A DNA stretch of 64,000 nucleotides, taken from contig NZ_SSMQ01000042.1 of the NCBI RefSeq assembly GCF_005144585.1, positions 1 through 64,000 of the forward strand, read 5' to 3'. The translations under genes and the position numbers were made by a program. Below, piece by piece: positions 16,564 through 25,262 of this stretch. Source of the stretch: Polyangium fumosum. Its GTDB lineage: Bacteria > Myxococcota_A > Polyangia > Polyangiales > Polyangiaceae. Under the pieces are notes generated by a model. It had not been told where the DNA came from and searched no databases. It saw nothing but the letters and a program-made list of their open reading frames with translations. The first letter of the stretch is position 1, and every line of letters starts with the position of its first letter.

Positions 16564-18822
16564 ATGAAGCGATGGTATATCGGATTGGGCGCGTTCGCCA
16601 CGCTACTGTCTTTCCACCTCGATGCGCGTGCGACTTGTACCGAGGGCATGAAACAGGACTGCATCAGCGCGAGCGGCTGCCCAGGAGAGAAGGAATGTAT
16701 CCTGGGATTCGACTGGGGCACGTGTGAATACATTCCGGGTGCCAAGATAAGCTGTACGGCTCCGACCGCGACTTGCGGCAATACCGCGGGGACCAGGACA
16801 TGCGACGAATACGGTAATGCCGGTGCATGTACCGCTACACAATCGTTCTGCAATACCAATGACTGCGACGCCGTCAACTACGCAGAGCTTTCCTCGCTTG
16901 CGAATCGAATCGAGGACCACTTCAACCCGTATGGCGGAACGCAGCTCGCGGTTGTTCGCAAGCAGAGCAATGGCCAGCTCTGCACGGTCACCCGTAACCA
17001 CGGATTCGCTGTGAGTGCCTGGGATGTGTACAATCACAGCACGGCGATTTCGACCATGACCTACGACATTCCGATGAACATCTGGAGCGTTTCCAAGGCC
17101 CTTACCGGGGCGCGCATGGCGGAAGTTCTCGCGGCGCTCCAAATAAGTCCCCAGGCCGCGATCGGTCCCTACATCCCCAATTGGCTGTCCCCAGGCCCCG
17201 GTGTCGAAAAGATCACGTTCGAGGAGCTGTTGGAGCACAAAAGCGGTATGCCGCAGCCAGCCGGGGACTGCAACGTCCCGTCCGTGTTCCATGACTGGTT
17301 GGAAGAGGGTTGCGAGATACACTTCATCACACAGGAGTGCCTCAACAACGGCACCGATGAGTACAACAGCATGACGTACGTGTTGCTGCAGGTGCTCATC
17401 GCCAACATGACAACCAACCTGTCGCAGGAGATGACGAATTACGGCAAGTCGGACGCTTGGACGGCAGGGAAACTGCTGGATCTGCATGTAAGGGGCAGCT
17501 ATTTCATGGGGGAAGCTGCGTACTCAGGCTGCACCCACACGCTTTCTCATTCCCCTTTTGCGTATCCGCCGAATGCCACGAGTACAACGGCGGGCTACCA
17601 GTACGGCACGGATTTCAACACAGGATGCGGCACAGGAGGATTCGCTTTGACAGCGTATGACCTGGCCAAAACCTTCTCTTTGCTGTATGCTGGAGACATC
17701 ATGCAGCAGGAAGCTGTCGATATGGTTTTCGATTCAGGCTACGGTATGGACTGGGCTGGAACGACCATCGGCGGGACTCCTTTTGTGATGAAGGGTGGCG
17801 GATTCGAGACGAGCGGCACGGAGCAGCAGTCGATTCTGTTCGTCTTCAAGGACCATCCCGGAACGGTCGTCGTTCAGAACACCAATATCCACTCAGATGA
17901 CAACGTGGGCATGCTCGTCAACGCTTGGGATGAAGCCAGGCTCTGTGCCAATGGGGTGCCTGCTGAAGCGTTGGGCAATCAGATGTGGGGGTGCCCAGGT
18001 TCGGAATCCTACGCAAATAAGGCGACGCTTTGCGGATCCGAGACCCACGTCTGCACACCTGCCGAGTGGGAAGCCAGGAGATTCTCAGGGGCCGCCGGGA
18101 CCCCGGATCACATCTACTGGACGGACTATGGGTCCACCGAACTGGGCTATTCCGGAAGCTCGAGCAACTGTTCCGCGCGCTACGTGAATGCTTCGCCGGC
18201 GGGCACGACGTGTGGCAGCAGCGGGAACGCACCGATGCGAATCTGCTCGGGAACTTCGGATGCGGAGGGGAATGCGTGCAACTGGACGGGGTGCAAGTAC
18301 GAGTCGTCAACCAATACGAATTATTGGGGTGGATGCCTCGGCAACACGACGGCAGGCGCACTCTGTTGTGCGAATCGTCCTTGTGCGGATGGCACTGCCG
18401 AACAGAGCTGGGGCACGAACATGTATGGCTGTGCGGGCTCCGTTTCCTATGCCAACCGAGAGAGCCTTTGCGGCCATCGGATGCATGTGTGCACCGCCGA
18501 GGAGTGGAACGCCAAACGGGCGTCAACAGCCCCCACGCACATTTATTGGACGGACAATGGGGCGTCGGACCTCGGTTTTTCTGGCTCGGGTTCGAACAAC
18601 TGCGCCGCCAAGGCATACCCCTCGACAGGGACCACGAGCTGCGGCACGCTTGACAGCAATGGCGACAGCACCCGTCCGATGCGCGTTTGCTCGGGAACCT
18701 CGGATGCGGAAGGAAACACCTGCACGTGGACGGGGTGCAAGTATGAGAGCGAAGCCGCGGCCAACTACTTCGGTGGCTGTGTGGGCAATGCAAATGCGGG
18801 TGCTCTCTGCTGTCCTGACTGA
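16564..18822 (+). CDS. Secreted beta-lactamase-fold serine hydrolase with two Cys-rich repeats
   Basis: 752 residues; ATG 16564 follows GGATGAGGAG. Signal peptide to about residue 24 (FHLDARA), then a Cys-rich segment (CTEGMKQDC, CPGEKEC). The beta-lactamase/penicillin-binding-like domain (about 115-455) has SxxK as IWSVSKALTG and a HKSGM segment. The second motif, usually YSNTGY in this superfamily, reads YNSMTY, so the Asn is displaced. The KTG-equivalent is MKGGGFE. Then come two ~142-residue repeats (about 462-603 and 608-752). Each has WGC/YGC, SYAN, HVCT-EW, IYWTD-G, a Cys before PMR-CSGTSDAEGN, WTGCKYES, and GGC-GN-AG-LCC. Extracellular, disulfide-rich. G+C of sampled lines is 53-55%, clearly below the surroundings. 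Confidence 0.75.
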   Translation: MKRWYIGLGAFATLLSFHLDARATCTEGMKQDCISASGCPGEKECILGFDWGTCEYIPGAKISCTAPTATCGNTAGTRTCDEYGNAGACTATQSFCNTNDCDAVNYAELSSLANRIEDHFNPYGGTQLAVVRKQSNGQLCTVTRNHGFAVSAWDVYNHSTAISTMTYDIPMNIWSVSKALTGARMAEVLAALQISPQAAIGPYIPNWLSPGPGVEKITFEELLEHKSGMPQPAGDCNVPSVFHDWLEEGCEIHFITQECLNNGTDEYNSMTYVLLQVLIANMTTNLSQEMTNYGKSDAWTAGKLLDLHVRGSYFMGEAAYSGCTHTLSHSPFAYPPNATSTTAGYQYGTDFNTGCGTGGFALTAYDLAKTFSLLYAGDIMQQEAVDMVFDSGYGMDWAGTTIGGTPFVMKGGGFETSGTEQQSILFVFKDHPGTVVVQNTNIHSDDNVGMLVNAWDEARLCANGVPAEALGNQMWGCPGSESYANKATLCGSETHVCTPAEWEARRFSGAAGTPDHIYWTDYGSTELGYSGSSSNCSARYVNASPAGTTCGSSGNAPMRICSGTSDAEGNACNWTGCKYESSTNTNYWGGCLGNTTAGALCCANRPCADGTAEQSWGTNMYGCAGSVSYANRESLCGHRMHVCTAEEWNAKRASTAPTHIYWTDNGASDLGFSGSGSNNCAAKAYPSTGTTSCGTLDSNGDSTRPMRVCSGTSDAEGNTCTWTGCKYESEAAANYFGGCVGNANAGALCCPD

Positions 18823-18856
18823 GATAAGAAGCCCGGACGAGCCCATGGAACGCGCT

Positions 18857-18915
18857 TCCCGGCAGCGGAGGCGGAAGCCCGAACGGAAGCGGGCGTGGCG
18901 CCGGAGGCGGAAGCC
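18857..18915. repeat. Purine-rich GGAGGC/GGAAGC tract between convergent genes
   Basis: The 93-nt gap between the convergent beta-lactamase-fold and SEC-C genes consists largely of GGAGGC and GGAAGC hexamers, partly interrupted. The same unit type recurs at 24.16-24.29 kb and, shorter, at 12.39 kb. No hairpin with a T-tract is seen here. Confidence 0.55.
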
Positions 18916-20376
18916 CTACGAATCGGAAGGCCCGAGCAGCGCCGCGCTCTTCGATTCGGCCTCCGTTTCCTCGCAACAACGCTTGTACTTCTTGCCGCTT
19001 CCGCAGGGGCACGGGCCTTTGCGGGCGGGGCCCTCGGGGGGCGCCTGTCTCCTGCCAGGGGCCACGTGATCCCGCATCGCGCGCAGCACGCCGAGCGTGA
19101 GATCCGGCCGGAAGGGCACGTGGACTGCCGCGATCGCGGCGCGCGGCAGGTAGAGCGCCTCCGGCGCGGCGCGGGCGGCCCACGGGGTCAACATGAAGAG
19201 CCACGTCAATGCGTTTGAAAGGCCCTGCGACCCGCGCAGATAACATTGGAAGGTATTCGCCACGACCGCGCAGGCGAGATCCTCCGGGACGTCCTCCGGT
19301 CGCTCGTACCGGAGGGGGCCCGCGGGCCTCGATTGCATGAGGGCCACCCATAGGTGCGCGCCGAGGTCCCGCACGCATGCTTGCCGCGCCTCGGGCGAAT
19401 CCCGATCCGTCTCCGCGATCCCGCGCGCGAGCTTGCGTATCGCGCCCGTGACCTTGCCGTGGGGCGTGCCTCTCCATTTGACGGGGATGTCTGCGCCGAG
19501 CGTCTTCTCCGCCTCGGCGCGGAGCCGCGCGTGGCGCATTCCGATCGCGAGGATCCCGAGCGCGCCGTCGATGTTCTGAAGCTCGCTCTCCGCTTCCTGG
19601 TAAAACCGTTTGTACTTGGCGAGCAGGGGCTTGCCGACCCGGGCCGTGGCCCAGGCGCCGCGGATCGCGAAGGGCAAGAATCCTTGCCGCGTGGTGGGCC
19701 AGGAGAACGTGCCGCCCTCGCCGAACATGTCGAGGAGACCTGGGGGAAACGTCTCTTGGCCGTCGAGGGTCGCGAGGATGGCGAAATGGCTCATGGCCCA
19801 GAGGGTCCGCCAGTACGCGCTGAGCGCGTCGTCGTAGATGGGCTTTGGCTTGTCGGTCTTGCGGAGCAGCGGCAGGAGGATCTGGCGGGCTTCGTCGAGC
19901 TCGACCGCGGCGCGGAGGTAGAGGTGCAAGAATTCGAAGCCGTAGAGCGGCTGGAGCGCCGAGATCGCGACGAACTCCTCGCGCGAGAGCTCGTCGGCGG
20001 CCTCGTAGATCCGCCGGAGCAGCGCTTTGACCCCTTTCCCCCCGGCGAGCGCCTTCGCGGCCTCCATGCGCTCGCGCAGCTCCCCGACCTTGGCGGCGAT
20101 TGCGTCGATCTGCCCGCGCGTGACCACGGGCAGGTTCGAGACCTTCATGCCCGCGCCGAGGCAGGTGACGAACCTCCCGTCGCGCGTGACGATGAGGAAA
20201 GGCCCCTCCTCGGGGTGATCGAGCGAGAGCGCGACACGCTCGGCGCCCTCGGGCACGCGAGCCCGGTCGAAGAGGTACCGGAGCAGGCCCTCGTCCCGGT
20301 ACAGGGAGAGCGCGAGCTCGACATGCGGGAGCGAGACACGATCGAGCCGGGAGAGGAAGTGGTGCGCGTGTCCCAT
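18916..20376 (-). CDS. SEC-C motif protein of unknown function
   Basis: 486 residues from ATG 20376 (MGHAHHFLSRLDRVSLPHVELAL). The C-terminal GPCPCGSGKKYKRCC is a full SEC-C zinc-binding motif (C-x-C-x8-C-C), as at the tail of SecA and many unrelated proteins. It often mediates contact with ribosomes, chaperones or nucleic acid. The 450 residues before it are mainly helical, with no family I can name. The N-terminal 100 residues hold an alpha/beta segment (VALSLDHPEEGPFLIVTRDGRFVTCLGAGM). Cytosolic. It diverges from the PepSY-like gene at 20560. An in-frame ATG 126 nt upstream exists but gives an atypical Arg/Pro-rich leader. Confidence 0.75.
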   Translation of the reverse strand: MGHAHHFLSRLDRVSLPHVELALSLYRDEGLLRYLFDRARVPEGAERVALSLDHPEEGPFLIVTRDGRFVTCLGAGMKVSNLPVVTRGQIDAIAAKVGELRERMEAAKALAGGKGVKALLRRIYEAADELSREEFVAISALQPLYGFEFLHLYLRAAVELDEARQILLPLLRKTDKPKPIYDDALSAYWRTLWAMSHFAILATLDGQETFPPGLLDMFGEGGTFSWPTTRQGFLPFAIRGAWATARVGKPLLAKYKRFYQEAESELQNIDGALGILAIGMRHARLRAEAEKTLGADIPVKWRGTPHGKVTGAIRKLARGIAETDRDSPEARQACVRDLGAHLWVALMQSRPAGPLRYERPEDVPEDLACAVVANTFQCYLRGSQGLSNALTWLFMLTPWAARAAPEALYLPRAAIAAVHVPFRPDLTLGVLRAMRDHVAPGRRQAPPEGPARKGPCPCGSGKKYKRCCEETEAESKSAALLGPSDS

Positions 20377-20559
20377 CGAAGCGATGGAAGAGCAAGCGCA
20401 TCCCCGGTGCAACGAGGAAATGCAAGCAGCCCCGCCAGGCACGAATCGAACGACCCCGGGCAGCGCGGGCCGCGTCGACGCCGGCCGACGGCGGCGCGGC
20501 ACTCCGTTCGCATGCGTGATCCGGCGGGCCCCTACATGCCCGGAAGGAGGAATGAATTC

Positions 20560-20937
20560 ATGACGAGGCTGGAACGATGGCCGCTCTTGGCGTCGCTCGC
20601 GTTCGCTTTGATCGCCCTGCCGGCCGCCGCCGGCGCGCAGGGGGCGCAGCCGGACAAGATGACGCCGTCACCCGTGGACACGGGCGGCAAGTCGCTCGAG
20701 GCGTTCCTCGACCAAGGCAAGGAGTGGGAGGTCTCGCTCAGCTCCGCCTCGCCGGCGGCGCGCGACACCATCCTGAAGTGGGCACAAGGCGGCAAGCTCG
20801 ACAAGGTCGAGATGTATACCCTGCCCGGTGGCCAGGTGTTTTTCGAGGCTCACATCAGCAAGGGAGGGGAAGAGCTCGAGGTGCTCGTGACGTCCGATGG
20901 GCAGACAGTCGCCGCGGGTCGTGACATCGCCGATTGA
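20560..20937 (+). CDS. Small exported PepSY-like protein
   Basis: 125 residues; ATG 20560 lies about 10 nt after GGAAGGAGG. The signal peptide (residues 1-26, ending PAAAGAQG) lacks a lipobox Cys, so the product should be periplasmic or secreted. The mature part has AARDTILKWAQGGKLDKVE, then YTLPGGQVFFEAHISKGGEELEVLVTSDGQTV. This is the helix plus beta-meander order of PepSY-type domains (PepSY, or the putative beta-lactamase-inhibitor-like PepSY relative). Such domains often bind or inhibit peptidases or sense metals; this role is inference. It converges on the spermidine-synthase fusion with a 30-nt gap. Confidence 0.65.
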   Translation: MTRLERWPLLASLAFALIALPAAAGAQGAQPDKMTPSPVDTGGKSLEAFLDQGKEWEVSLSSASPAARDTILKWAQGGKLDKVEMYTLPGGQVFFEAHISKGGEELEVLVTSDGQTVAAGRDIAD

Positions 20938-20967
20938 CGCGGCGTTCGCCGGACCGAGCGCGCGCAT

Positions 20968-23900
20968 TCACAAACACGTCAGCCATCCCCGCCATCCCAC
21001 ACACGCCGCCCGCCGCTCCGTCGCGCGCGAGGCCTCCGCCGCGAGCGGGTGCATGAAGCGCGCATAACAATCACGCCGGAGCCCGAGCATGCGTTCGTCC
21101 CACGGCGGATGGGGTTCGAAGATGGCAAAGGCGGCCACGCACGCGTTTTCCTCGGGGAGCACCTCGGAGAGGTCGACACGCAGGCTCCTCCGCGTCGATT
21201 CGAGCACCAGCACCGAGAAGGGCGTGTCGAGCGCTGCAAAGAGGCGCCTCGCGTCGGCGGGCGCGCTCTGGCCGAGTTCGCGCGTGAGGTCCATGGCCCG
21301 GTTCATGACCGCCGTCGAGGGCCACGGATCACGCCGGTAGGCGGCGAACGCGCCTTCGAGCAGCTTGACGGCCTCGGCGCGTCGGCCCTTCGCGTATTCG
21401 TAGCGGGCGCGGATCACGTCGGCCTCGATCGGGAAATCACGCGCGTGCCGTTCGAGCAGCGGGAGCACGGCGTCGTCGGCCTTCCACGCGAGCCCTTCGG
21501 CCACGAGCGTCGTCTCCACCGGGCCGACCGGGGCTTGCTCCTGGAATCCCCATTTCGCGAGCGCACCTTCGAGGTTGCCCGCCGCGTAATTGACGAGCGC
21601 CTGCACGCGCACCTCCGCCTCCGGCGTGAGGTGCTCGGGCATGGCCGGGTCCGAGCCGTCGCCGGCGACCTGCGCCGCGCGATCCTCCGCGACCCGCACG
21701 AAATCGAGGTTGCCCGATTTCAGCTTCGGGCGATCCTCCTTGCGGTGCCGGACGGGCTCGAAGAACGTCGAGACCGAGCCGAAATTGCCGACGGCCCGCG
21801 CGAAGCCGAACTCCACGCGGTTCCGGTCGTCCGTGTTGTAGACGGCGCCGGGCACGTCGGCGAGGGCCCGCGCGAAGGGAGGGCCGGCGACGTAATGCGC
21901 GAAGAGCCCCTCGATGCCCTCGGTGCGCCAGGCATTCAAGAGGGCCCGCCGATAAGGCTCTGCGGCGAGCTTCGTCCGGAGGAGATCCGTATCGTGCACG
22001 AGCGGGGCCTCGGACGCGACGAGGACGAGATCACTCCAGCCGAGATACCACGTCTCCACGGCCGGAAAGACCGAGGCGAGCGTCGCATAGATCGTGCGGA
22101 GCGTCTCGACGTCGATCTCGTAGATCTGCACCCATTGCAGGAAGAGCCCGCCCTCCTTGAGGCGGCCGCGCACGGCGCGGTAATACTCCTGCGTGAACAG
22201 GCTCGCGACGCCGGCGCGGTACGGGTTCGACGGCTCGGAGAAGACGACGTCGTAGCGGGCCGGTACGGTGGGGAGGATTTCGCGCGCGTCGCCGAGGAGG
22301 ACACGAACCTTCGGGTTCGAAAGGACGTCCTCGTTCACCGGCGCGCAGCGGCGGCCGATTTCCAGCATGGAGGGCTCGAGCTCGGCGACGTCCACGCGCT
22401 CCATGGCGGGCACCTTGCCGAGCCACCCGGCCGAGCTGCCGGTGCCGAAGCCAATCACCATGGCGTGCTTCGGATCGGGGTGGAGCAAGGCGCCGAGGAG
22501 GCCGCCCATCACCTGCGTCGAGGCGTCGCCGCGCGCATTGCCGTCGATCTTGCCATTGACGACCATCGCGATGCCGTCGGTGCCGTCGATGGCCACGCTG
22601 CTCTCGCGCCCCTCGGTTTGCCAGATGATCAAGCGCTTGACGTCCTCGATCCAGGCGCGCGTGAACGCGGGGGTGTCGAGCAAGACGCGATCGACGCGGC
22701 CCGCGCCGATGGGCGTATGCCGGAGGACGGCCGAGGGGCCCGGCGTGAGAATGGCGGCGAAGGCGAGGGCGGCCGAGAGCGGGGCGGCGATCATGCGCCG
22801 CAAAGCAGGGACCCGAAACGCGAAGAACGCCGCGCCGGCCGCCATGGCGAGGAGCCCGAACACCACGACGCGCATGGATCCGAGGGCGCCGAGCGAGGGG
22901 ACGAGGAGAAACCCACCGGCGAGCGAGCCGACCATGGCGCCGAGGGTGTTGTGCGCGCCGACGGTGCCGAGGTGCGATCCGACGCGGGTCCGGCCCTCGC
23001 CGAGCAATGCGACGAGGAGCGGATATTGCACGCCGGCCACGAGCGCCGCCGGGAACGCCATGATGGCCGTGAGCGCGATCCAGCCGGGCACGTAATGAAA
23101 GAGGCCCGCGCCCGCCTCGGGACGGACCGCGAGCGCGAGCACCGCGAGCCGATCGCCGAGCGCAAAAGGAACGGCCACGAAGAGCGCTTCGAGCGCGGCC
23201 GTGAGCGCGAGGCCGCGCGCCGACGGGGCGCGCTTGCGGAAAAGGAGGGGATACAAGAGGCCCCCGAGCCCGATCCCGAGGAGGACGACGGCGAGGATGA
23301 CGCCGAACGTATACACCGTGCCGCCGAGCAGCGGGCCGAGGAGCCGATACCAGACGAGCTCGAGCCAGAAGAACAAGAACCCCGAGAGCGCGGCGAACAC
23401 GAGGACGAACCGCGGCGGCATGTTCGCCTTCGATTCCGCGGCGTTCTCGTCGGCCTTCGAGGTGGGCTCCTCGGTCATGGGGGCGAGCCGTTGGTCCACG
23501 AGGAGCGCGAGGCCCGCGACGATCGCATTGAGCAGCGCGGCGACCCAGAGCGCGCCGCGGGTGCCGAGCGTCTCCAGGAGGAGGAGCGTGCAAAGCGTGG
23601 CGCCCGCGACCGCGCCGAGGGTGTTCGCCGCATACAACCAGCCGACGGCGCGCCTCTGCGTATCCGTTTGGCTCTCGGCCGAGCGCGCGGCCGAGGGCAA
23701 GGTGCCGCCCATGAGGACCGTGGGCGCGCCGATGACGAGGGCCGCGAGCGCGAGGCGAAGGGCCGTGCCGAGCGTCATTCCGAGGAGAAAGGTGCCGCCC
23801 GCGGCGCGATACACGATGCGCGCGAGGTCGATCGCGAACGGGCTGACGGCGGCGAGGGCGGCAATGGCAAGCTCGAGGCGGCCATAAAGGCGGAGCGGCC

Positions 23901-24132
23901 GGGGCGAGGCGTCGCTGCGCTTGCCGAAGAGCAAGCTGCCCGCGCCGGCGCCGCCGATGAAAATCGCGAGCACGGCGGCGCTCGCGGCCGTGGAGGACCC
24001 GAACACGAGGCGAAGCTCACGTTGCCAGGCCGTCTGGTACACGAGCGCCGAGAGGCCGGAGCCGAAGAGCAGGAGCGCGACCTTGAGGGGATGGGCCGAG
24101 GAGCTCGGAGGGGAGGGGCGGGGCTGGGTCAT
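20968..24132 (-). CDS. Fused MFS-like membrane / spermidine synthase-like protein with C-terminal repeats
   Basis: 1054 residues; ATG 24132 (MTQPRPSPPSSSAHPLKVALLLFGSGLSALVYQ). Residues 1 to about 500 are polytopic (two blocks of 5-6 helices), with GSGLSALVYQTAWQRELRLVFGSS, the standard opening of fused MFS/spermidine-synthase proteins. The Rossmann aminopropyltransferase-like domain follows: VIGFGTGSSAGWL (motif I), VDVAELEPSMLEIGRR, VRVLLGDAREIL and DVVFSEPSNPYRAGVASLFTQEYY. The SxPSNP replaces the usual DxxDP of true spermidine synthases, so the substrate may not be a polyamine. The last ~250 residues look TPR-like. Inner-membrane; substrate unknown. Confidence 0.82.
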   Translation of the reverse strand: MTQPRPSPPSSSAHPLKVALLLFGSGLSALVYQTAWQRELRLVFGSSTAASAAVLAIFIGGAGAGSLLFGKRSDASPRPLRLYGRLELAIAALAAVSPFAIDLARIVYRAAGGTFLLGMTLGTALRLALAALVIGAPTVLMGGTLPSAARSAESQTDTQRRAVGWLYAANTLGAVAGATLCTLLLLETLGTRGALWVAALLNAIVAGLALLVDQRLAPMTEEPTSKADENAAESKANMPPRFVLVFAALSGFLFFWLELVWYRLLGPLLGGTVYTFGVILAVVLLGIGLGGLLYPLLFRKRAPSARGLALTAALEALFVAVPFALGDRLAVLALAVRPEAGAGLFHYVPGWIALTAIMAFPAALVAGVQYPLLVALLGEGRTRVGSHLGTVGAHNTLGAMVGSLAGGFLLVPSLGALGSMRVVVFGLLAMAAGAAFFAFRVPALRRMIAAPLSAALAFAAILTPGPSAVLRHTPIGAGRVDRVLLDTPAFTRAWIEDVKRLIIWQTEGRESSVAIDGTDGIAMVVNGKIDGNARGDASTQVMGGLLGALLHPDPKHAMVIGFGTGSSAGWLGKVPAMERVDVAELEPSMLEIGRRCAPVNEDVLSNPKVRVLLGDAREILPTVPARYDVVFSEPSNPYRAGVASLFTQEYYRAVRGRLKEGGLFLQWVQIYEIDVETLRTIYATLASVFPAVETWYLGWSDLVLVASEAPLVHDTDLLRTKLAAEPYRRALLNAWRTEGIEGLFAHYVAGPPFARALADVPGAVYNTDDRNRVEFGFARAVGNFGSVSTFFEPVRHRKEDRPKLKSGNLDFVRVAEDRAAQVAGDGSDPAMPEHLTPEAEVRVQALVNYAAGNLEGALAKWGFQEQAPVGPVETTLVAEGLAWKADDAVLPLLERHARDFPIEADVIRARYEYAKGRRAEAVKLLEGAFAAYRRDPWPSTAVMNRAMDLTRELGQSAPADARRLFAALDTPFSVLVLESTRRSLRVDLSEVLPEENACVAAFAIFEPHPPWDERMLGLRRDCYARFMHPLAAEASRATERRAACVGWRGWLTCL

Positions 24133-24159
24133 CGGGTGGGGCGCGCATCCTAGATCGAG

Positions 24160-24290
24160 AGGAAGCGGGAGCGGAAGCGGCAAGCGGGCGCGGAGGCGGG
24201 GGCGGAAACGGAGGCGGACCCGGAAAATGGAGGCGGAGGCGGAGGTGGGAGGCGGAAACCGAGGCGGGGGCGGGGGCGGAAACCGAGGCG
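24160..24290. repeat. Tract of GGAGGC/GGAAGC/GGAAAC hexamers
   Basis: The 201-nt gap between two minus-strand genes is largely a degenerate array of purine-rich hexamers (GCGGAA, GAGGCG, GGGGGC). On the minus strand it reads as a C-rich leader ahead of the LysM gene's 3' end. It is the longest of four or five such tracts in the window. No gene is present. Confidence 0.6.
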
Positions 24291-24333
24291 TCGGAACAGG
24301 CGCGGCGTCAATCGGGGGTGGGCGCGGAAGGGC

Positions 24334-25083
24334 CTACTCGAGCGCCGAAATGCCGTAGGAGAAGCACTGGTGGATGTCCTCGGTCGCGTAGTCGGTGGAG
24401 AAGCTGCCCTCGCCGCTGGCAAGTTGTTCGAATGCCTGCACGGCCTGGGCGAACTTCTTCGTTCGAACGCCGGCTGCGCGAAGGTGCTCCACGACAGGGC
24501 GGAGCGCGCTGGCGGCGGCGTCGAGCTCGAGCTTCGCCGCGGCGGTCGGCCGATACGGCCCCATCCCCGGCTTTTGCGAACGAAGCTGCCGATCGATCTC
24601 GGGCTCGGCGCGGCGGAAGTGGGCGTACGACGCGGCGACCGCGCTCATTTCGCTCGCCCATTTCGCCGCGACGTGCTCGCGCGCCAGGGTCTCGAAAGGC
24701 GGAATCTTCAAGGTCTCGCCGGCGCGAAGACCCTTCCGCTCGTGGTGGTTGTGCGACACGAGGAGGTCTTGATACGTGCGGCTCCCATAGCAGCGGTTGG
24801 TGATGGACTCGAAGGAATCCCCTTTTTCGACGCGGAGGGTGCTCGGGCACGAAGGCGACGCCGTCTGCGGCGTCGATCCAGGCGCCTCCTGGACGTCCGA
24901 AGCCTTCGCATCCGGCGGTGTCGCCGGCGGCGCTGCGGACGCGGTGGCGCTCGGCGCTGCGGATGCGATGGCGCTCGGCACGGGAGCGACGGCGCTCGGC
25001 GCGGCAACCGCGGCCCCGTCCGGCTGGCCACGCGTGCATCCCCCCACGCTGAGGCAAAGGGCCAAACCCTGCGCCCGTCGCAT
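24334..25083 (-). CDS. LysM-domain lipoprotein
   Basis: 249 residues from ATG 25083 (an in-frame ATG at 25113 is possible). Lipobox LSVGGC. A ~75-residue Ala/Pro/Ser linker follows with repeated PSA and ATASA-type runs. The LysM domain (about 83-130) reads STLRVEKGDSFESITNRCYG, DLLVSHNHHERKGLRAGETLKIP. Such domains bind the GlcNAc-MurNAc backbone of peptidoglycan, so the protein probably bridges a membrane and the cell wall. The C-terminal 120 residues are helical, with no recognised catalytic motif. It may be a wall-anchored structural or envelope-maintenance factor. Confidence 0.75.
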   Translation of the reverse strand: MRRAQGLALCLSVGGCTRGQPDGAAVAAPSAVAPVPSAIASAAPSATASAAPPATPPDAKASDVQEAPGSTPQTASPSCPSTLRVEKGDSFESITNRCYGSRTYQDLLVSHNHHERKGLRAGETLKIPPFETLAREHVAAKWASEMSAVAASYAHFRRAEPEIDRQLRSQKPGMGPYRPTAAAKLELDAAASALRPVVEHLRAAGVRTKKFAQAVQAFEQLASGEGSFSTDYATEDIHQCFSYGISALE

Positions 25084-25262
25084 CAGGCGTGTGATCCCTG
25101 AAGCCCTCTCCATACAAGATCGGTTGCGATACCAGAGCCCCATGCGCCGCGACCTCCTGCCGGAGGCCTAGCAGGCGTCCCGATGTGCCAGCAAGTTCCC
25201 CTCGACGGTTCAGCGGAGGTTCTGCGTCCCGGGGACCACCTTGGGCGGTTCGCTGAGGCTCT

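Noticed and set aside
21049-24153. Plus-strand open frame of 1034 codons across the spermidine-synthase fusion
   Set aside because: Arg/Glu/His-rich translation without hydrophobic or family motifs, complementary to a clear gene on the minus strand. Long antisense frames are expected at this G+C.
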